From the NCBI RefSeq assembly GCF_030676415.1, contig NZ_JAUUTW010000006.1, positions 124,001 to 188,000 on the forward strand: a DNA stretch of 64,000 nt. The letters are read 5' to 3'. Numbering within the stretch: position 1 is the stretch's first letter; every line of letters begins with the position of its first letter. The notes under the pieces were generated by a model. The model did no database searches, was not told the DNA's origin, and saw nothing but the letters and a program-made list of their open reading frames with translations. The stretch comes from Peribacillus frigoritolerans (GTDB lineage Bacteria; Bacillota; Bacilli; Bacillales; DSM-1321). The position numbers and the translations under genes are program-made. Shown here piece after piece: positions 19,991 through 28,526 of this stretch.

Positions 19991-20176
19991 TGATGATTTA
20001 CTGGACGGACTTCCTTTTAATAGGGGTCCTTTTTTTGTTGGTCCAATTTTTCCAGCTGTCATTATTTTTCCTCCAGAAAAGAGGACCGCCGAACCATTAG
20101 CAGAAGTTATTAATGAACGATTGGTTTTCATCATGACGAAAAAGGTTGATACTAAGTACATATCAGGAGGGATAGC

Positions 20177-20629
20177 ATGGTCACATTCAGGAATGCGACA
20201 GCAAAAGACTTAGGTAAAATAGTGAAGATGCTTGCGGACGATGTATTGGGGAGGGAAAGGGAACGATATGAAAATCCCCTTCCTGAAAGCTATCTAAAAG
20301 CATTTGAATCCATTGATGCAGATGAGAATAATGAATTGATCGTAGCATGTCTTGGTGAGGAAATCGTTGGGGTGCAGCAAATCACGTTCACTCCTTATAT
20401 TACCCATCAAGGCGGTTGGAGAGCTACGATCGAAGGGGTTCGGACGGCATCCACAGAACGAGGGAAAGGTATTGGAAGCAAGTTGATTCAATATGCGATT
20501 GACCGTGCAAGGAAGCGGGGCTGCCATATCATTCAGCTGACGACCGATAAAAAGCGGGAAGAAACGCTGCGTTTTTATGAACGTTTAGGATTCAGAGCCA
20601 CTCATGAAGGCATGAAAATGAAGCTCTAA
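20177..20629 (+). CDS. GNAT-family N-acetyltransferase
   Basis: A 150-residue acetyl-CoA-dependent acetyltransferase. The acetyl-CoA pyrophosphate loop is seen as ERGKGIGSKLI (about residues 94-104), followed by the motif-B region (DRARKRGCHIIQLTTDKKRE) and FYERLGFRATHEGMKM at the end. AGGAGGG lies ideally upstream of the ATG. It is a single gene; the substrate is unknown. The ~185 bp before it, after garD, hold an ORF-like stretch with no recognisable product. Confidence 0.88.
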   Translation: MVTFRNATAKDLGKIVKMLADDVLGRERERYENPLPESYLKAFESIDADENNELIVACLGEEIVGVQQITFTPYITHQGGWRATIEGVRTASTERGKGIGSKLIQYAIDRARKRGCHIIQLTTDKKREETLRFYERLGFRATHEGMKMKL

Positions 20630-20750
20630 TCACAGTCTTTTGTCCCCTTTTTTAGTGCACAACAATTCGTCTGGTATTATATGTTAAAATTATTTGTGAG
20701 ATATTAATAGATATCCATAGGATTTAAAAACTGCTGAAGGGGTGAGCTCG

Positions 20751-21074
20751 ATGGAAAACGAAGCATGTATTCAGAAGAGGTACGGTGTAATTAGTTTTAT
20801 TTCATTCATCATTGGAATCATTTGCTTTTTTACTGTTTTTATTACACCTATTAGAATGGAAAATATCGGGAGCGTGACTGGTGATTATATAACATTTTTC
20901 CTTACGATTGCCGGCATCGTCCTATCTGTCATAGGAATTTTGAAGAAAACGGAGAAAAAAGTGATTTCTATCATTTCTTTGGTTTTTTCCTCGTCATTCT
21001 TTATATTTTGGGTTATCGTCATCACTTTGTTGTTAACTGGGGAAATAGAATTGCCCCGTAGATCAATAAGATAA
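20751..21074 (+). CDS. small membrane protein of unknown function
   Basis: A 107-residue protein with three predicted hydrophobic helices (about residues 12-33, 43-62 and 71-96) and short charged linkers; no family recognised. The layout resembles small DUF4190-type bacterial membrane proteins (inference). AAGGGGTG lies 7 nt before the chosen ATG; a GTG three codons upstream is less likely. Confidence 0.65.
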   Translation: MENEACIQKRYGVISFISFIIGIICFFTVFITPIRMENIGSVTGDYITFFLTIAGIVLSVIGILKKTEKKVISIISLVFSSSFFIFWVIVITLLLTGEIELPRRSIR

Positions 21075-21142
21075 AGGGATTGAATCAGGATGTGGTTATG
21101 AAGCATCTTGGGAGATAGATCTGACTAAAAGGGGATTATTCA

Positions 21143-21613
21143 ATGATAAGAGGTTTATATGAAGCACATTTACCGGTTAGTAATTTGAATCGTTCCATTG
21201 AATTTTATGAGGGGCTTGGTTTGGAATTGGATCATAAGGTTGAAGACAACCTGGCTTTTCTATGGATTGAAAAGGATAAAAGTTGGTTAGGGCTTTGGGA
21301 AACGGAAAAAGTGGAGGTTGAGTATCATCCCTCCCTACGGCATATCGCTTTTCAAGTATCATTGGAAGATTTAAAGAGCTCAGTCGTTTGGCTTGAAGAT
21401 AGGGGCTATGCGCCAAGAGTGGCATTTGGATTTGAACCAGTTGAACCTTTCGTGATGCCTCACGGGGAATACGCCCACGCTAAAATTCACTTTAATGATC
21501 CAGACGGAAACAGTTTGGAGTTGATTAGTAAACTGGAGAATCCAAAAAAAATCACGAATCGTATGTATTTAAGTGAATGGGAACATGAATACAGAACTGA
21601 AAATAGCGAATGA
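21143..21613 (+). CDS. VOC-family (glyoxalase/bleomycin-resistance fold) protein
   Basis: A 156-residue vicinal-oxygen-chelate protein with two beta-alpha-beta-beta-beta repeats. Candidate metal ligands are His in YEAHLPVSNL near the start, RHIAFQVS in the middle, HAKIHFNDP and Glu in GNSLELIS near residue 128. It could be a dioxygenase-like enzyme, isomerase or drug-binding protein; nothing nearby identifies the substrate. AAAGGGG precedes the ATG. Confidence 0.85.
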   Translation: MIRGLYEAHLPVSNLNRSIEFYEGLGLELDHKVEDNLAFLWIEKDKSWLGLWETEKVEVEYHPSLRHIAFQVSLEDLKSSVVWLEDRGYAPRVAFGFEPVEPFVMPHGEYAHAKIHFNDPDGNSLELISKLENPKKITNRMYLSEWEHEYRTENSE

Positions 21614-21692
21614 CAGATGGGCGGAAATTTAAAAATAATAATCATTCAAATTTGCTTTGCTTTATGTCAGAACAGAATGGGAGAATCATAGA

Positions 21693-22142
21693 ATGAATGT
21701 CAAAGCGGAATTATATTGGAATGAATTTTGGCAGGGGAAAAAAGAAGAAAAACCCCAGGCAGTCAGTGCATGGCAATTCGGGGCCGATCCCGATCATTTG
21801 GCTCAATTAGTGATGGATGGGATAAAAACGGCTACGTGCTCTGGGTATGTTTTTTATGAAGAAGAAAATGAACCATTACCATCCGCGGGTGATTACAGCA
21901 TTATTTTAAGCAGGGAGGATTTGCCCTTAGCCATCATACAAACAGTGAAAGTCGAAGTATTGCCCATGAATGAAGGGAGTGAAGAGTTTGCGATTGCAGA
22001 AGGGGAAGGCGATGGAACCTATACATACTGGTGGGATGCACATGAAAAATTTTTTAAAGAAGAACTGGACAAAATCAGCCACACCTTTAAAGAAGATATG
22101 CTGCTGGTGTGTGAGCGTTTTGAATTGATACATGTAAAGTGA
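21693..22142 (+). CDS. ASCH-domain protein
   Basis: A 149-residue protein with the ASCH (PUA-like) fold: the stretch LVMDGIKTATCSGYVFYEEE carries the conserved K-T-x-T-type motif, followed by AGDYSIILSREDLPLAIIQT and a C-terminal EGDGTYTYWWDAHEKFF block. Related proteins bind nucleic acid, and some are amidohydrolases on acetylated cytidine; the activity here is unknown. GGGAG lies nine bases before the chosen ATG; a TTG twelve codons upstream is less convincing. Confidence 0.82.
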   Translation: MNVKAELYWNEFWQGKKEEKPQAVSAWQFGADPDHLAQLVMDGIKTATCSGYVFYEEENEPLPSAGDYSIILSREDLPLAIIQTVKVEVLPMNEGSEEFAIAEGEGDGTYTYWWDAHEKFFKEELDKISHTFKEDMLLVCERFELIHVK

Positions 22143-22244
22143 ATGTAGACGGTTCGTTCGGAAAAGAGTAAAAAGTGTTTTTGTTCAGTGATTTGCTATA
22201 ATAGGTCACTGGATTAAAATGCTAATAGAAAGATAGGTATTTGC

Positions 22245-22943
22245 ATGAAAAAGAAACTGATATTCATTGGATTGGGAATCCTGGTTGTTTTCCTGCTGTT
22301 GCTTGGTACGTATAAATTAATGAATTCGAGAACCTATCAGGTGTTCGGTGGATTAACGGATAAAGTCGAGACGAATGAAAAAGTGGTCGCTTTGACTTTT
22401 GATGATGGCCCATCGAAGAATGTAAATGAGCTCCTTCCGTTATTGGATAAATACGATGTAAAAGCTACATTCTTCCTGATTGGTAACGAAATCGAAAAGT
22501 ATCCAGAGGAAGCGGGAAAAATAGCGGAAGCAGGACATCAGATTGGCAATCATACGTATTCCCACAGGCGGATGGTTTTTAAGTCGCCCTCTTATATCAA
22601 GGCGGAAATCGAGAAAACGGATAAATTAATTCAGAACACCGGATATAAGGGTAAAATTGATGTCCGGCCGCCAAACGGGAAAAAAATCTTTGGTTTGCCT
22701 TATTATTTAAATAAAAATGATAGAGACACCATTACCTGGAATCTGGAACCAGATAGCTATTACACTACCGCTTCTGACAAAGTGAAGTATGTGAAGGAAA
22801 ATATAAAACCAGGTTCGATCATCCTGATGCATCCGATGTATGATGATACGGGTAAAGAACTTCAAGCGATTGAAGGGATCTTACAAGAGTTAACGAACGA
22901 AGGCTATACGTTTGTAACGGTCAATGAACTTCAGGAATTGTAG
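22245..22943 (+). CDS. membrane-anchored polysaccharide deacetylase
   Basis: A 232-residue NodB-domain (CE4) esterase acting outside the membrane on peptidoglycan or another N-acetylated glycan. An N-terminal anchor helix (residues 4-25) is followed by the catalytic motifs TFDDGPS (Asp pair), HTYSHRRM (metal-binding H-x3-H), RPPNGKK (motif 3, with Asn where Tyr is common), and ILMHPMYD (motif 5, with Pro where Asp is usual in LLHD). Those two changes could alter activity. It is a stand-alone gene with a strong terminator. Confidence 0.88.
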   Translation: MKKKLIFIGLGILVVFLLLLGTYKLMNSRTYQVFGGLTDKVETNEKVVALTFDDGPSKNVNELLPLLDKYDVKATFFLIGNEIEKYPEEAGKIAEAGHQIGNHTYSHRRMVFKSPSYIKAEIEKTDKLIQNTGYKGKIDVRPPNGKKIFGLPYYLNKNDRDTITWNLEPDSYYTTASDKVKYVKENIKPGSIILMHPMYDDTGKELQAIEGILQELTNEGYTFVTVNELQEL

Positions 22944-22979
22944 TTTCATTTTTACCGTCTTAATCATTTTCGAAGAATC

Positions 22980-23003
22980 GGGTTGCTGCGGCAACCCTTT
23001 TTT
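22980..23003 (+). terminator. Rho-independent terminator
   Basis: GGGTTGC / GCAACCC stem with a 4-nt loop followed by six T, after the deacetylase gene. Confidence 0.9.
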
Positions 23004-23132
23004 ATTTGATTTCCAGAATAGTACAAAACATGGGCTGCATATTGTTTCCTAACGGAATGTTGTTTTTGCGGCATGCATTCGCATGATTTTTTCCTTAGTG
23101 GAAATTAAAGCTATTAAAATGGGGCTGGTTAC

Positions 23133-23318
23133 TTGTACCGGAATAAAAATACCGCTCTGATCATGATTTTGTGTTTCCTGTTATTCCTATTTCTTGTGGT
23201 GCTCATTTTTCGCCACATCACGGTTTACTTCGTGTATAGCTCGGGCATCGGCCCGTTATTGCTTATCGGTATAATGGTCTTGGCTATCGCTATGCTTTTT
23301 TTCAAAGGATATAAATAA
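23133..23318 (+). CDS. small hydrophobic protein, hypothetical
   Basis: A 61-residue ORF starting with TTG after a GGGGCTGG element. It has two hydrophobic helices (about residues 7-26 and 37-56) and a basic C-terminus. No family recognised. The non-ATG start and modest ribosome site keep confidence moderate. The next 370 bp hold only a repeat element and a terminator. Confidence 0.45.
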   Translation: MYRNKNTALIMILCFLLFLFLVVLIFRHITVYFVYSSGIGPLLLIGIMVLAIAMLFFKGYK

Positions 23319-23361
23319 TCGAGTTTGTCTACAGGGTTTTAAGGATTTTTACAACTTGAAC

Positions 23362-23482
23362 GTTGATTTCCACTCCAGGCACTCGCTTTCCGCGGGCGGT
23401 CCGCCCTCGGCGCCTTTGCGTCTGCGGGGTCTCCCCTGGACGCGCTTTTCCCGCAGGCGTCTCGGATTACGTTCCAATCAAC
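23362..23482. repeat. GC-rich dispersed Bacillaceae intergenic repeat
   Basis: About 120 bp, far richer in G+C than its surroundings, bounded by inverted ends GTTGATT and AATCAAC. It contains internal palindromic blocks (CGCGGGCGG, CCGCCC, GCGCC, CCCGCAGGCGTCTCG). I recognise the pattern as a short non-coding repeat scattered between genes in several Bacillus-like genomes. It has no coding capacity. Confidence 0.7.
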
Positions 23483-23527
23483 TCTGTCTTGAAATTTAGA
23501 TAGAACCCCTTTTGTCTACAAACTGGA

Positions 23528-23548
23528 GGCTGCTGTGCAGCCTTTTTT
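23528..23548 (+). terminator. Rho-independent terminator
   Basis: GGCTGC / GCAGCC stem, 3-nt loop and six T, beyond the repeat; it isolates the RND gene from upstream transcription. Confidence 0.8.
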
Positions 23549-23687
23549 ATGTGGAAAAAGTCTCTTCATCGTTAGATATAAAAAAATATAAAAATCAATA
23601 AAAAATTAACAATCCACAATTAGTAATATATGGTAAGATTTAAAATGGAATTATTTTCTTTAAATTATATTCAGGGGTGATTAGTGC

Positions 23688-26600
23688 GTGGAGTTTTTTA
23701 CTAAGTGGGCATTTAAGAACAAGGCTGCCGTTTCATTGGTAACCATATTTATTTTGTTGATTGGAGTTGTCAGTTATTTTAAACTGCCGATGGAATTTTT
23801 ACCATCTGCTGATAATCCACAAGTTACGATTATCACAATGGGACAGGGCACCGATTCGAAAACGATGGAAGCACAAGTTACAGATCCGATTGAAAGGGCG
23901 GTTACGGGAGTTAAAGGAAAGAATTCAATATACTCCACCACGGGAGATGGATTTTCAAAAGTAGATCTATTCTTTGAAGCAGGATCGGATATGAAACAAG
24001 CGAAACTTGATGTTCAAGAGGCTTTAGGCAATGTAGCATTGCCACAAAGCATGGCAAAGCCTACTGTTACACAGTTAAATACATCGATGATTCCCATTTC
24101 ATTTGTAGCTGTTACTTTTAAGGATGGATTAACAGCTGAAAATATAGACTTTACCAAGAAAGAATTAGAGCCTCTGTATAAAGATATTAAAGGGGTCTCG
24201 GATGTACAGACATTTGGAGTTTCCCAATCCGTTCTTTCAGTCAAAGTGGATAATGAAGAATTGGCTAAAAAGAAAGTCTCCATTCAAGATGTCATGAGCG
24301 TCCTTAACGGTCAGAATGCAGCTCTGGCAGTAGGCGAAAATGTGATTGATGGGAAGGCAAGTAACATCAAGGTAATCGGGGATTTAACAAGTATTGAAAA
24401 ATTAAAAGCTTTAAAGGTCACTCCAAATGTCACACTTGGAGAAATAGCAAAAGTTGAAGAAGCGAAGGATGGTAACCTCATCAGTCGTTTTAACGGAAAG
24501 GAAAGCATTGACTTAAGCATTATCAAGGACAGTCAATCAAATGCTGTCACAATCAGTAAAGAGGTTGAAAAAGTAGCAAAAGGAATTAATGAAAAGTATA
24601 GGGACCAGAAATCGACCATTTATTTATCTACAGCTGATATGGTGGAGACTTCCGTTCAGACGATGGTAAAAGAAGTTCTGCTAGGTGCGCTATTCGCTAC
24701 GATTGTAATCATGGTCTTTTTACGGAATGTACGATCTACATTCATTACAATCGTATCCATACCGTTATCTCTTGGCTTTACGCTATTTTTGCTGTCATTG
24801 TCGGGAGTGACGCTGAATATTTTGACGCTGGGCGGTGTCGCGGTAGCGATCGGGCGCTTGGTGGATGATAGTATTGTTGTTATTGAAAATATTTTCCGTA
24901 AAATGCAGCAGGAGAAGATTTCAGTCGAATTGGTGATGGATGCAACGAAAGAGGTGGGAGTGGCGATAACAGCTTCAACCCTTACGACTGTAGCCGTTTT
25001 CTTGCCGGTAGCTTTATTGAATGGAGGGCTCCAAGAGTTTCTTCTTCCATTCGCTTTGACCGTCACTTATTCTTTGCTGGCTTCTTTAATTGTGGCATTA
25101 ACGGTCGTTCCGTTAATGAGTGCAGGATTGCTGAAAAGGACAGAGCTGCCAAAACATCGACCGGCCAAGCGTTTTACCAAGCTGGTTACTTGGTCACTAA
25201 ACCATAAATGGGTTGTCTTGATTGTTGCTTTGCTGTTGTTTGTCGGTTCCGTTGGTACATATTTTGCCATACCAAAAGGGGCGATTGATAATTCTTCAGC
25301 AGATTATGTCTCCGTGACATTAACTTATCCAAATGATGAGCCCTATGAGAAAGTAAAAGAAAAAGCGATTGAACTCGAAGAAACGATTCAGGGTATGAGT
25401 GAAGTGGATAATATTTTCATGCAATTAGGAAACTCTGCCGAGACAGCACAATACGGCGAAGTCACATCACCTACAGAAGCAATTTTCGGCATCCTGGTAA
25501 AGGATAAAGCAAATGTAGACTCGATCCTGAAAAAAATGGAAAAGGAACAAGGAAACTATCCAGATGCGAAGCTTACGACCACCGCCTCTTCATTTATGAT
25601 GGGGGCATCAAAGACGAACATTACGATAGATGTGATCGGCAGTAATGCTGAAGATTTGGAAAAGACGGCCAATAAGGTCAAAGAAAGAATTCAGGATATT
25701 AAAGGAATTGAAGAGGTTTCAACGAACCAAGATGAAAAGAAAACCATTTATTCATTCAAGGTAGATCCAGCTAAAGGCAATACAGAACAAATAGGTCAAC
25801 AGTTAGGTATCATGCTTAATAAAACTCCTATCGGCCATATAACTTTACAGGATAAGCAGACACCTGTCGTCCTTGAACCCATCTTAGATCCTAAAAAACC
25901 AGAGGATTTAAAAAGTATTCCCATTATGACAGATGGCGGTCTAGCTCCAGTGTCAAAGGTTGCTTCTTTAAAGAGCGAAGAGAGTGCAACAACGCAGTTC
26001 CATAAAGATGGAGAAACATATCTCCAATTAACGGCAACGGTCGATCCGGCTAAGCTTTCCGATATTGCAAGCAAAATAAATCTTGAGATATTTGGAGATA
26101 AAGAGAACAAAGGCCTTGATATTCCGGATGATGTAGAGATTTTAGTCGGCGGAGCCAGTGCTCAGCAGACAGATGATTTTTCCGATTTATTCCTTACGAT
26201 GTTAATATCGATCGGCATTGTCTTTTTAATCATGGTTATAACCTTTAAATCGATCAAAGCACCGATTGCCATTCTATTTTCCTTGCCATTCGCTGCCATT
26301 GGAGCGGTTTTAGGATTGGTTATCAGTCGAATTCCAGTTGATATTACAGCACTGCTGGGTGCTCTCATGTTAATAGGAATTGTTGTGACAAACGCGATTG
26401 TGCTTCTGGATCGAGTCAAACAAAACGAAGAAAAAATGATCATCCGTGATGCGATCGTCGAAGCGACAGCCACAAGGTTCCGTCCGATCATAATGACGGC
26501 TGTAGCAACGATTTGTGCCATGCTGCCACTTTTATATAAAAAAGCGGAAACAGGAAGCTTGGTTTCACAAAGTTTAGCGATCGTTGTCATTGGCGGGCTA

Positions 26601-26723
26601 GCTGTTTCTACACTGCTCACACTTATCGTCATTCCATGTATATACGAATTGCTGTATTATAAAAAATCGAAAAAACAGAGAAAGAAAAAGAGAGAACCCG
26701 TTAACGAACAAGTCGAGATGTAA
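23688..26723 (+). CDS. RND-family (AcrB/SwrC-type) efflux transporter
   Basis: A 1011-residue resistance-nodulation-division exporter. Layout: helix 1 (residues ~13-30), first large extracytoplasmic loop to ~325, helices 2-6 (including LNILTLGGVAVAIGRLVDDSIVVIENI with the proton-relay Asp pair), the intracellular stretch, helix 7 at ~510, the second large loop, and helices 8-12 (LLGALMLIGIVVTNAIVLLDRVK, FRPIIMTAVATICAMLPLL). It is somewhat shorter than Gram-negative AcrB, as in Firmicute members, which lack an outer-membrane partner. B. subtilis SwrC exports surfactin; the substrate here is unknown. The start is GTG with AGGGGTGA upstream. Confidence 0.93.
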   Translation: MEFFTKWAFKNKAAVSLVTIFILLIGVVSYFKLPMEFLPSADNPQVTIITMGQGTDSKTMEAQVTDPIERAVTGVKGKNSIYSTTGDGFSKVDLFFEAGSDMKQAKLDVQEALGNVALPQSMAKPTVTQLNTSMIPISFVAVTFKDGLTAENIDFTKKELEPLYKDIKGVSDVQTFGVSQSVLSVKVDNEELAKKKVSIQDVMSVLNGQNAALAVGENVIDGKASNIKVIGDLTSIEKLKALKVTPNVTLGEIAKVEEAKDGNLISRFNGKESIDLSIIKDSQSNAVTISKEVEKVAKGINEKYRDQKSTIYLSTADMVETSVQTMVKEVLLGALFATIVIMVFLRNVRSTFITIVSIPLSLGFTLFLLSLSGVTLNILTLGGVAVAIGRLVDDSIVVIENIFRKMQQEKISVELVMDATKEVGVAITASTLTTVAVFLPVALLNGGLQEFLLPFALTVTYSLLASLIVALTVVPLMSAGLLKRTELPKHRPAKRFTKLVTWSLNHKWVVLIVALLLFVGSVGTYFAIPKGAIDNSSADYVSVTLTYPNDEPYEKVKEKAIELEETIQGMSEVDNIFMQLGNSAETAQYGEVTSPTEAIFGILVKDKANVDSILKKMEKEQGNYPDAKLTTTASSFMMGASKTNITIDVIGSNAEDLEKTANKVKERIQDIKGIEEVSTNQDEKKTIYSFKVDPAKGNTEQIGQQLGIMLNKTPIGHITLQDKQTPVVLEPILDPKKPEDLKSIPIMTDGGLAPVSKVASLKSEESATTQFHKDGETYLQLTATVDPAKLSDIASKINLEIFGDKENKGLDIPDDVEILVGGASAQQTDDFSDLFLTMLISIGIVFLIMVITFKSIKAPIAILFSLPFAAIGAVLGLVISRIPVDITALLGALMLIGIVVTNAIVLLDRVKQNEEKMIIRDAIVEATATRFRPIIMTAVATICAMLPLLYKKAETGSLVSQSLAIVVIGGLAVSTLLTLIVIPCIYELLYYKKSKKQRKKKREPVNEQVEM

Positions 26724-26739
26724 GGAAGCTTCATAAAAA

Positions 26740-26781
26740 AGTTTGTAGAGAAAGCAACACTTTCTCTATAAACTTTTTTTT
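26740..26781 (+). terminator. Rho-independent terminator
   Basis: Long stem AGTTTGTAGAGAAAG / CTTTCTCTATAAACT (one mismatch) and a T-run, after the RND gene. Confidence 0.88.
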
Positions 26782-26795
26782 AAAAAAAATAATGG

Positions 26796-26832
26796 TTGAC
26801 TTTCCTTCGACCTGTAACTAAAATGATTACAG
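26796..26832 (+). promoter_or_regulatory. promoter with overlapping operator (site 1)
   Basis: TTGACT, exactly 17 bases, TAAAAT. A perfect inverted repeat CTGTAA-N9-TTACAG (26812-26832) sits over the -10, indicating repressor control of the DsbA-like/nitroreductase pair. Confidence 0.65.
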
Positions 26833-26913
26833 CAGGTGGTGAAACAATCGCTAGCAATCCACTGCATAGTTACTAAATGCAATGTTCTTATATTAATATT
26901 TTTTTGTCCTATG

Positions 26914-26934
26914 TTGTAACTGTTTTGGTTACAA
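26914..26934. promoter_or_regulatory. operator-like palindrome (site 2)
   Basis: Perfect inverted repeat TTGTAAC-N7-GTTACAA, resembling site 1 (shared TGTAAC...TTACA core) and lying 35 bp before the DsbA-like start. The likely regulator class is MarR/HxlR (DUF24), inferred from site type and from the redox function of the genes; no such regulator is encoded nearby. Confidence 0.6.
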
Positions 26935-26968
26935 GTTGAGCTAATAATGAAAAGTGAGGGAATATATT

Positions 26969-27619
26969 ATGACAGTGAAAATTAAAGCGTATTCTGATTT
27001 CATATGTCCATTTTGTTTTTTAGGTAAAGGTCCTTTGGACGAAATCGTGAAGGAAAAGGATGTAGAAGTGGAATGGATGCCATTTGAATTGCGTCCGAGT
27101 CCATATTCCAGAATTGATCCATGGAAGGAACCCGATAAGTTGAATTCATGGGATTCTTACATTCTTCCTGCTGCGAAAAAACTAGGGATTGATATGCGTT
27201 TACCCCGTGTCTCCCCGCATCCATATACACATTTGGCGTTCGAAGGGTGCCATTTTGCAAAGGAGCACGGTAAAGGGAACGAGTTCCATAACAGAGTATT
27301 TACAGCGTTTTTTCAAGAGGAACAAAATATTGAAGATATTGAAGTATTGACGAAATTAGCGGGTGAAGTTGAACTTTCAGAGGATGATTTTAGAGAAGCG
27401 TTAATGACACGGAAGTATCGTGAAGCGCATCAAGAAGCACTAAAACATGCCTATGAAGAAGCAGATATCAGGGCTGTCCCAACATTTATTATTGGTGATG
27501 AAGTCATTCAAGGACTAGCTAGCAAAGAAAGGTTAGCGCAAGTCATTGAGAAGGTAGCAGCAAAAAATAAACGGAATGAATTTGATGGCTTGCAATGTGA
27601 TGGTAAGGGGAATTGCTAA
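26969..27619 (+). CDS. DsbA-family (FrnE-like) thiol oxidoreductase
   Basis: A 216-residue cytoplasmic thioredoxin-fold protein without signal peptide. The CPFC active site is at about residues 12-15 (SDFICPFCFLGKG); the large helical insertion and the cis-Pro region IRAVPTFIIGDEVIQG with a following GLASKERLAQVI complete the DsbA/2-hydroxychromene-2-carboxylate isomerase-like fold. The ATG is preceded by GAGGG; an in-frame GTG five codons upstream overlaps it. It is probably co-transcribed with the nitroreductase 55 bp downstream and responsive to electrophile or disulfide stress (inferred from operators). Confidence 0.88.
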   Translation: MTVKIKAYSDFICPFCFLGKGPLDEIVKEKDVEVEWMPFELRPSPYSRIDPWKEPDKLNSWDSYILPAAKKLGIDMRLPRVSPHPYTHLAFEGCHFAKEHGKGNEFHNRVFTAFFQEEQNIEDIEVLTKLAGEVELSEDDFREALMTRKYREAHQEALKHAYEEADIRAVPTFIIGDEVIQGLASKERLAQVIEKVAAKNKRNEFDGLQCDGKGNC

Positions 27620-27674
27620 AAGCCTTTTGAGTTATTAAATAAAAGTAAATGAAACATAATTTGGAGGAATCGAA

Positions 27675-28277
27675 ATGTCAGCAACTACAACAAATTTAAA
27701 AGAAGCAATCATCAATCGTCGTTCCATCCGTAAGGTGAAAAAGAACGAAAATATTACGAAAGAAAGAATGAATGAAGTGTTAAAAACCGCTTTACATGCA
27801 CCAACTTCATTTAATATGCAAAGCGGACGAGTGGTGGTAGTGATGGATGACCAGCATGAAAAGTTCTGGGATATTGTAAAGGAAACACTTCGTTCCCGCG
27901 TTCCAGAAGAGAGCATTGCGGTAACTGTAGAACGATTACAAGGATTTCGTGATGGAGTGGGCACCATTCTATTCTTTGAAAATCAAGAAACGATAGAACA
28001 AATGCAAGAAAAAGCACCCTCCTATAAAGAACAGTTTTCATATTGGTCCCATCAAGGAAGTGCTATGCTGCAGTACGCAATATGGATGACTTTATCAGTG
28101 GAAGGCATAGGGGCATCTTTACAACATTATAATCCAATAATTGATGAGGAAGTGATGAAGACTTGGGATCTTCCAGGGAAATGGTCGTTGATAGCTCAAA
28201 TGCCATTTGGTGAGCCGAATGAACAACAAGAAGAAAAAACGTTCCTACCTTTCGAAGATATTGTGAAATTTTATTAA
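27675..28277 (+). CDS. nitroreductase-family flavoprotein (Frm2/Hbn1-like)
   Basis: A 200-residue FMN-dependent oxidoreductase. The N-terminal NRRSIRK motif contacts FMN phosphate, followed by HAPTSFNMQSGRVVVV, GVGTILFFENQETI, YWSHQGSAMLQYAIWMTLSV and GIGASLQHYNP. The last blocks match the Frm2/Hbn1-like nitroreductase subgroup rather than the NfsA or YdgI types. GGAGG lies upstream of the ATG. It is second in a probable two-gene operon with the DsbA-like protein and has a terminator after it. Confidence 0.87.
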   Translation: MSATTTNLKEAIINRRSIRKVKKNENITKERMNEVLKTALHAPTSFNMQSGRVVVVMDDQHEKFWDIVKETLRSRVPEESIAVTVERLQGFRDGVGTILFFENQETIEQMQEKAPSYKEQFSYWSHQGSAMLQYAIWMTLSVEGIGASLQHYNPIIDEEVMKTWDLPGKWSLIAQMPFGEPNEQQEEKTFLPFEDIVKFY

Positions 28278-28314
28278 TTCTAAGATTTAAGGTTTAGGAT
28301 AATAGATTAACCAA

Positions 28315-28355
28315 GAGCGCGTTTACTCTTAATGAGTAAAACGTGCTCTTTTTTT
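28315..28355 (+). terminator. Rho-independent terminator
   Basis: Imperfect hairpin GAGCGCGTTTACTC / GAGTAAAACGTGCTC followed by seven T. Confidence 0.82.
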
Positions 28356-28452
28356 CGAAGAAAACGTTCCAACAGCATTACAGATACAGGGATGGCAAAG
28401 ATTATCCGTTCCTGATTTGTTCATCCTGCATATATTTAGCGAAGGTAAATAA

Positions 28453-28482
28453 TTGACAATGAGAATCATTTTCATTTATAGT
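28453..28482 (+). promoter_or_regulatory. Fur-repressed promoter (Fur box)
   Basis: TGAGAATCATTTTCA (28460-28474) fits the 7-1-7 Fur core TGANAATNATTNTCA exactly. It lies between -35 TTGACA (28453-28458) and a -10 region TATAGT (28477-28482), so iron-loaded Fur would occlude the promoter of the flavodoxin-fbpA-fbpB operon. Confidence 0.85.
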
Positions 28483-28526
28483 GAGATGTGTAATGAAATT
28501 AATTCTCAATTAGGAAGGTGATATAG

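Noticed and set aside
19953-20213. 86-codon ORF spanning the garD end and the GNAT start
   Set aside because: Overlaps both genes, matches no family and lacks a ribosome site; it also hides the GNAT ribosome site.
23362-23482. Riboswitch or tRNA-like structure upstream of the RND gene
   Set aside because: GC-rich palindromic pattern fits a dispersed repeat; a terminator separates it from the RND gene and no known riboswitch core was recognised.
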